Below are positions 56,695 to 59,150 of a stretch of DNA of 59,150 nucleotides, piece after piece. How positions within the stretch are numbered: the stretch's first letter is position 1; each line of letters begins with the position of its first letter. The position numbers were made by a program, and so were the translations under genes. The notes below the pieces were generated by a model. It was not told the origin of the DNA and ran no database searches. It was given only the letters and a program-made list of their open reading frames with translations. The DNA comes from a virus: the IMG/VR virus record IMGVR_UViG_3300043015_001357, positions 1 through 59,150 of that record. One strand, given 5' to 3'.

Positions 56695-59150
56695 CTACTC
56701 TCCAAATATCTCTGAGGCTGTTGGGAAAGTTATTGCCGGAACGAAACCGGAATCTCCATCTATCTCAACAGATGAACTTAGGATTCCTGTTGGGTGTGCG
56801 TATCCATACATTCTTTGCTTTCCACTTGTGATACTATAATTATCTCCTAGAGAAGAAGTTACCCATTTATATTGGAAGTCGGATCTCGGAATGGCCGAGT
56901 TCACATACATATTGTCGTGTCTCGTTACAAAGACAGGCGATGAAATGGTTGAAGTATCACTTGGTCTTCTATTCTCATTACGTTGTTGTTTGTGGAATGA
57001 CGGATCAGGATTGGCTTCTTCTAATGGGTCAGAGCCAAGTTCAGAAGCATATCGTGGGTCAATACCAAACTTTCCGGAATGACGAGATAACAATGCTTTA
57101 TGACTGTCTCTTTCTCCTCTATGGTCATCAACTCTTATTGTTCCAGCCTCTCCAGAACCTCCGAAGTTATAGAAGTCAGAACCATCAGCAGAAGATGAGA
57201 CACGAACCGCTGAACCACGAACGGAAAGGTTACGGTAGTTAAGACTGTTATATACGGAGTATTCTTGCGAATATGCATCCAAGAAGCCATAAGTCAATGT
57301 GTCGATAGAGCCGGGAGCAGAGAAACGAGATGATATAACGGTTCTTGTTACACTCTCAGTTGCTATCGTTGTTGTGTTGAGGTAACCAGTCTCTATAATA
57401 GAAGGATATATACCAGATGTGGTATATATATTGAAAAAGTCATCACCAGAAGATACAGTAGAAATATTTACATCGGCTAAACTGTCTTGATTGAATGCAA
57501 AACGTGCAGACCTACTACCAGATGCATAGGTCATAGTAAAGCCAGAAAAACTATTTTCCAAAGAAGAAGACAAGCGGCCCCAAAATTGATCATTATCTTT
57601 GTTCCCTTTACCAACTATAAATGTAAAATCTTCATCAAATGATGTTCCCACTTGAAGACTTTGACCGTTTGAGCCCGCACTTGAACTAATATATTTAGAA
57701 ACAGTAGGACTAATATCTTGTAAAGTATCCCCTACTAACAGGCCGTGATCTTCATACCAATATTCTTCATTTCCCATCTGCCACCAGTCGACTAATATTG
57801 TACTAGGTGATGTACTTGAAGGATCTATCCAATTACCACCGTTATATAGTTCATTTATTGTAGGTGTATCATTTATAACATTATCCCATATTACAACATC
57901 TTGAATTGCATTTTGATCATCAATTCTAATATACACTTGATCAATTGTACCTTGTGTGATGGGTGAACCAGGAATTGTATAATTTGTATCTGCTACTTCG
58001 TTACTATTAAGCCATAATCTTGGTTTTACGTTTTGCAAATCAGTTGCTTCTATTGCAATATGAACATGGATCCATTGATTTGGATAGTTTGTAGGGATAT
58101 CTATTGGAAATTCACAAGTCCCCAATGATGTATTGCTAGAATCTCTAACTTGGATTGTGATATCTCTATTGATATTTATATTGTAAAGATTGGAATTCGG
58201 ACCAATTTGTCTTAATAGTATGCCGGAAAGACTAGTTGTTGTTTCTCCAGTTGTATTGTTAAACCAAAATGTTATAGAAAAATCCCCAGTATCCAACCCA
58301 GAATAGCTCCCTACTGTAATAACACCTTGGCCATAATTGGCTCCTGTTGCACGAAATGCTCTTCTATATTTTTCCAATACAATATCACTTGATGGATTGG
58401 AAGAGCCATTGGTGTCTGTTTCCACTATAACATTTGTTGCTCCTACATCAATATCTAATATTGTACCGTCACTAACAGAACTGGCTTCTTTTATTTCAAA
58501 CCCTAAAGACCCTAACCGCTCAGGTATTAAAGTTTCTACGACAGCATTCAAAATACCAGACTCTCCAATACCAAACACATTTCCGCTTGGATGGTTAGAT
58601 ACACCAATCAATGTTTGATAGTTTGTTGTCTCAGGAAGAATATCTCCAATAGCATCAGGTAAGAAGTCATGTGTCTCACTATTCTTACGGAAGAACAGGT
58701 TGTTCTCTTTCTTACCACCAGCAACACTCACTATTTCGTAATTTTCCGTGAAATTTCCGTGGTTAACACTTGAGGTAGTGGTTTGTATATTGGCGATGTT
58801 CATAGCACGTTTTGTGCGGCCATCTCTGTAAAGTCTGGCTGATTTTTTAGCAGCATCAGGGTAGCTTCCAGTGTTTGGATGTCCAAAGATTCCTGTTAGA
58901 CCATATTGAGGGTCTGTCAGGCCAAGAGCGCCATCAGAGTCTCCACCAGATTCAACAACAAGGAATCTCCATGCTTCTGGTCTTGTGTAGAGGTTGTGAA
59001 TGTTATTTGGAGGCGCTGTAGCTGCTTCCTCATCGTAAAGTGAAGTATCGTATCTATTCAAATCAACATGTCTTGCTTGGTGGCCACCTACCCACTGTTG
59101 TGTAAAAGGACCTTGCAATGGGATATCATTTGAGAAGTCTGTTATATCTG
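56695..59150 (-). CDS. Giant virion protein with LamG-like domain (partial at right edge)
   Basis: An open frame reads through the right edge. The first in-frame start-like codon (TTG at 59116-59118) is internal, since the upstream codons (DITDFSNDIP) continue the same conserved text (IPLQGPFTQQWVGGHQARHV). About 818 residues are visible. Residues roughly 255-460 look like a concanavalin/LamG domain (DFSITFWFNNTTGETTTSLS; DVVIWDNVINDTPTINELYN, then GGNWIDPSS), often found in receptor- or glycan-binding tail proteins. The C-terminus returns to conserved structural text (KHKALLSRHSGKFGIDPRYA-like segment). Its stop is 1 base before the next ATG. Confidence 0.72.
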   Translation of the reverse strand, partial: DITDFSNDIPLQGPFTQQWVGGHQARHVDLNRYDTSLYDEEAATAPPNNIHNLYTRPEAWRFLVVESGGDSDGALGLTDPQYGLTGIFGHPNTGSYPDAAKKSARLYRDGRTKRAMNIANIQTTTSSVNHGNFTENYEIVSVAGGKKENNLFFRKNSETHDFLPDAIGDILPETTNYQTLIGVSNHPSGNVFGIGESGILNAVVETLIPERLGSLGFEIKEASSVSDGTILDIDVGATNVIVETDTNGSSNPSSDIVLEKYRRAFRATGANYGQGVITVGSYSGLDTGDFSITFWFNNTTGETTTSLSGILLRQIGPNSNLYNININRDITIQVRDSSNTSLGTCEFPIDIPTNYPNQWIHVHIAIEATDLQNVKPRLWLNSNEVADTNYTIPGSPITQGTIDQVYIRIDDQNAIQDVVIWDNVINDTPTINELYNGGNWIDPSSTSPSTILVDWWQMGNEEYWYEDHGLLVGDTLQDISPTVSKYISSSAGSNGQSLQVGTSFDEDFTFIVGKGNKDNDQFWGRLSSSLENSFSGFTMTYASGSRSARFAFNQDSLADVNISTVSSGDDFFNIYTTSGIYPSIIETGYLNTTTIATESVTRTVISSRFSAPGSIDTLTYGFLDAYSQEYSVYNSLNYRNLSVRGSAVRVSSSADGSDFYNFGGSGEAGTIRVDDHRGERDSHKALLSRHSGKFGIDPRYASELGSDPLEEANPDPSFHKQQRNENRRPSDTSTISSPVFVTRHDNMYVNSAIPRSDFQYKWVTSSLGDNYSITSGKQRMYGYAHPTGILSSSVEIDGDSGFVPAITFPTASEIFGE

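Noticed and set aside
1-59150. Search for CRISPR arrays, insertion sequences, integrase/attachment sites and tRNA genes
   Set aside because: No spaced short direct repeats, transposase or recombinase motifs, or convincing tRNA cloverleaf with CCA-side features were seen on either strand. A covariance-model scan would be needed to exclude tRNAs fully.

Overview
The window is a stretch of a tailed-phage genome with a contractile tail and a T4-type gene set. Terminase large subunit, portal, prohead protease, scaffold, major capsid protein, neck proteins, sheath stabiliser, sheath, tail tube and a gp26-like baseplate protein are all recognisable. Nearly every gene is on the minus strand, so transcription runs from high to low coordinates. 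The DNA is AT-rich and tightly packed, with many ATGA or TAATG overlaps. The large tail proteins, the bS21 homologue and the gene order recall uncultured marine T4-like myoviruses. The host cannot be named from the sequence, but three near-consensus sigma70-type promoters point to a bacterium with a conventional housekeeping sigma factor.

Layout in transcription order. 59.1-43.9 kb holds large virion/tail proteins, the first running off the right edge, one of them carrying a LamG-like domain. 43.9-38.5 kb is an island of DNA-metabolism genes: a RuvC-like resolvase, a zinc-finger primase and a single-chain fusion of Mre11/SbcD and Rad50/SbcC. Each of the three has its own TTGACA promoter, and one tiny plus-strand membrane ORF lies among them. 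38.4-34.4 kb has small membrane proteins (possible lysis genes) mixed with tagged accessory proteins. 34.9-25.8 kb is the packaging and head module, ending in a bS21 homologue. 25.7-14.3 kb is a run of fibre-like proteins built from shared modules, partly separated by terminators and promoter-like motifs. 14.3-0 kb carries scaffold, capsid protein, neck, sheath, two tail tubes and the baseplate gene with an overlapping frame that looks like a +1 frameshift extension.

The most interesting system is a set of about ten non-structural proteins scattered through the structural genes. Each starts with a short basic amphipathic peptide followed by an LxE or IxE site, of three related kinds: MKxIIExWRKFLxE, MxITxxxLKxIIKEEL and MKIRIxRxNKxxxxE. 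This is the architecture of the T4 capsid-targeting sequence, which the gp21 prohead protease removes. A gp21-like protease is encoded in the middle of the set, and the capsid protein has a matching LRE|S site. The bodies behind the tags include two related GNAT-like proteins, a polynucleotide-kinase-like P-loop protein, a DEDD exonuclease, a candidate Cys-His-Asp hydrolase and an 824-residue protein of unknown fold. I infer a modular arsenal of proteins packaged in the capsid and delivered with the DNA. One member sits downstream of the capsid gene between two copies of that gene's 3' end and terminator, which suggests how such cargo is acquired.
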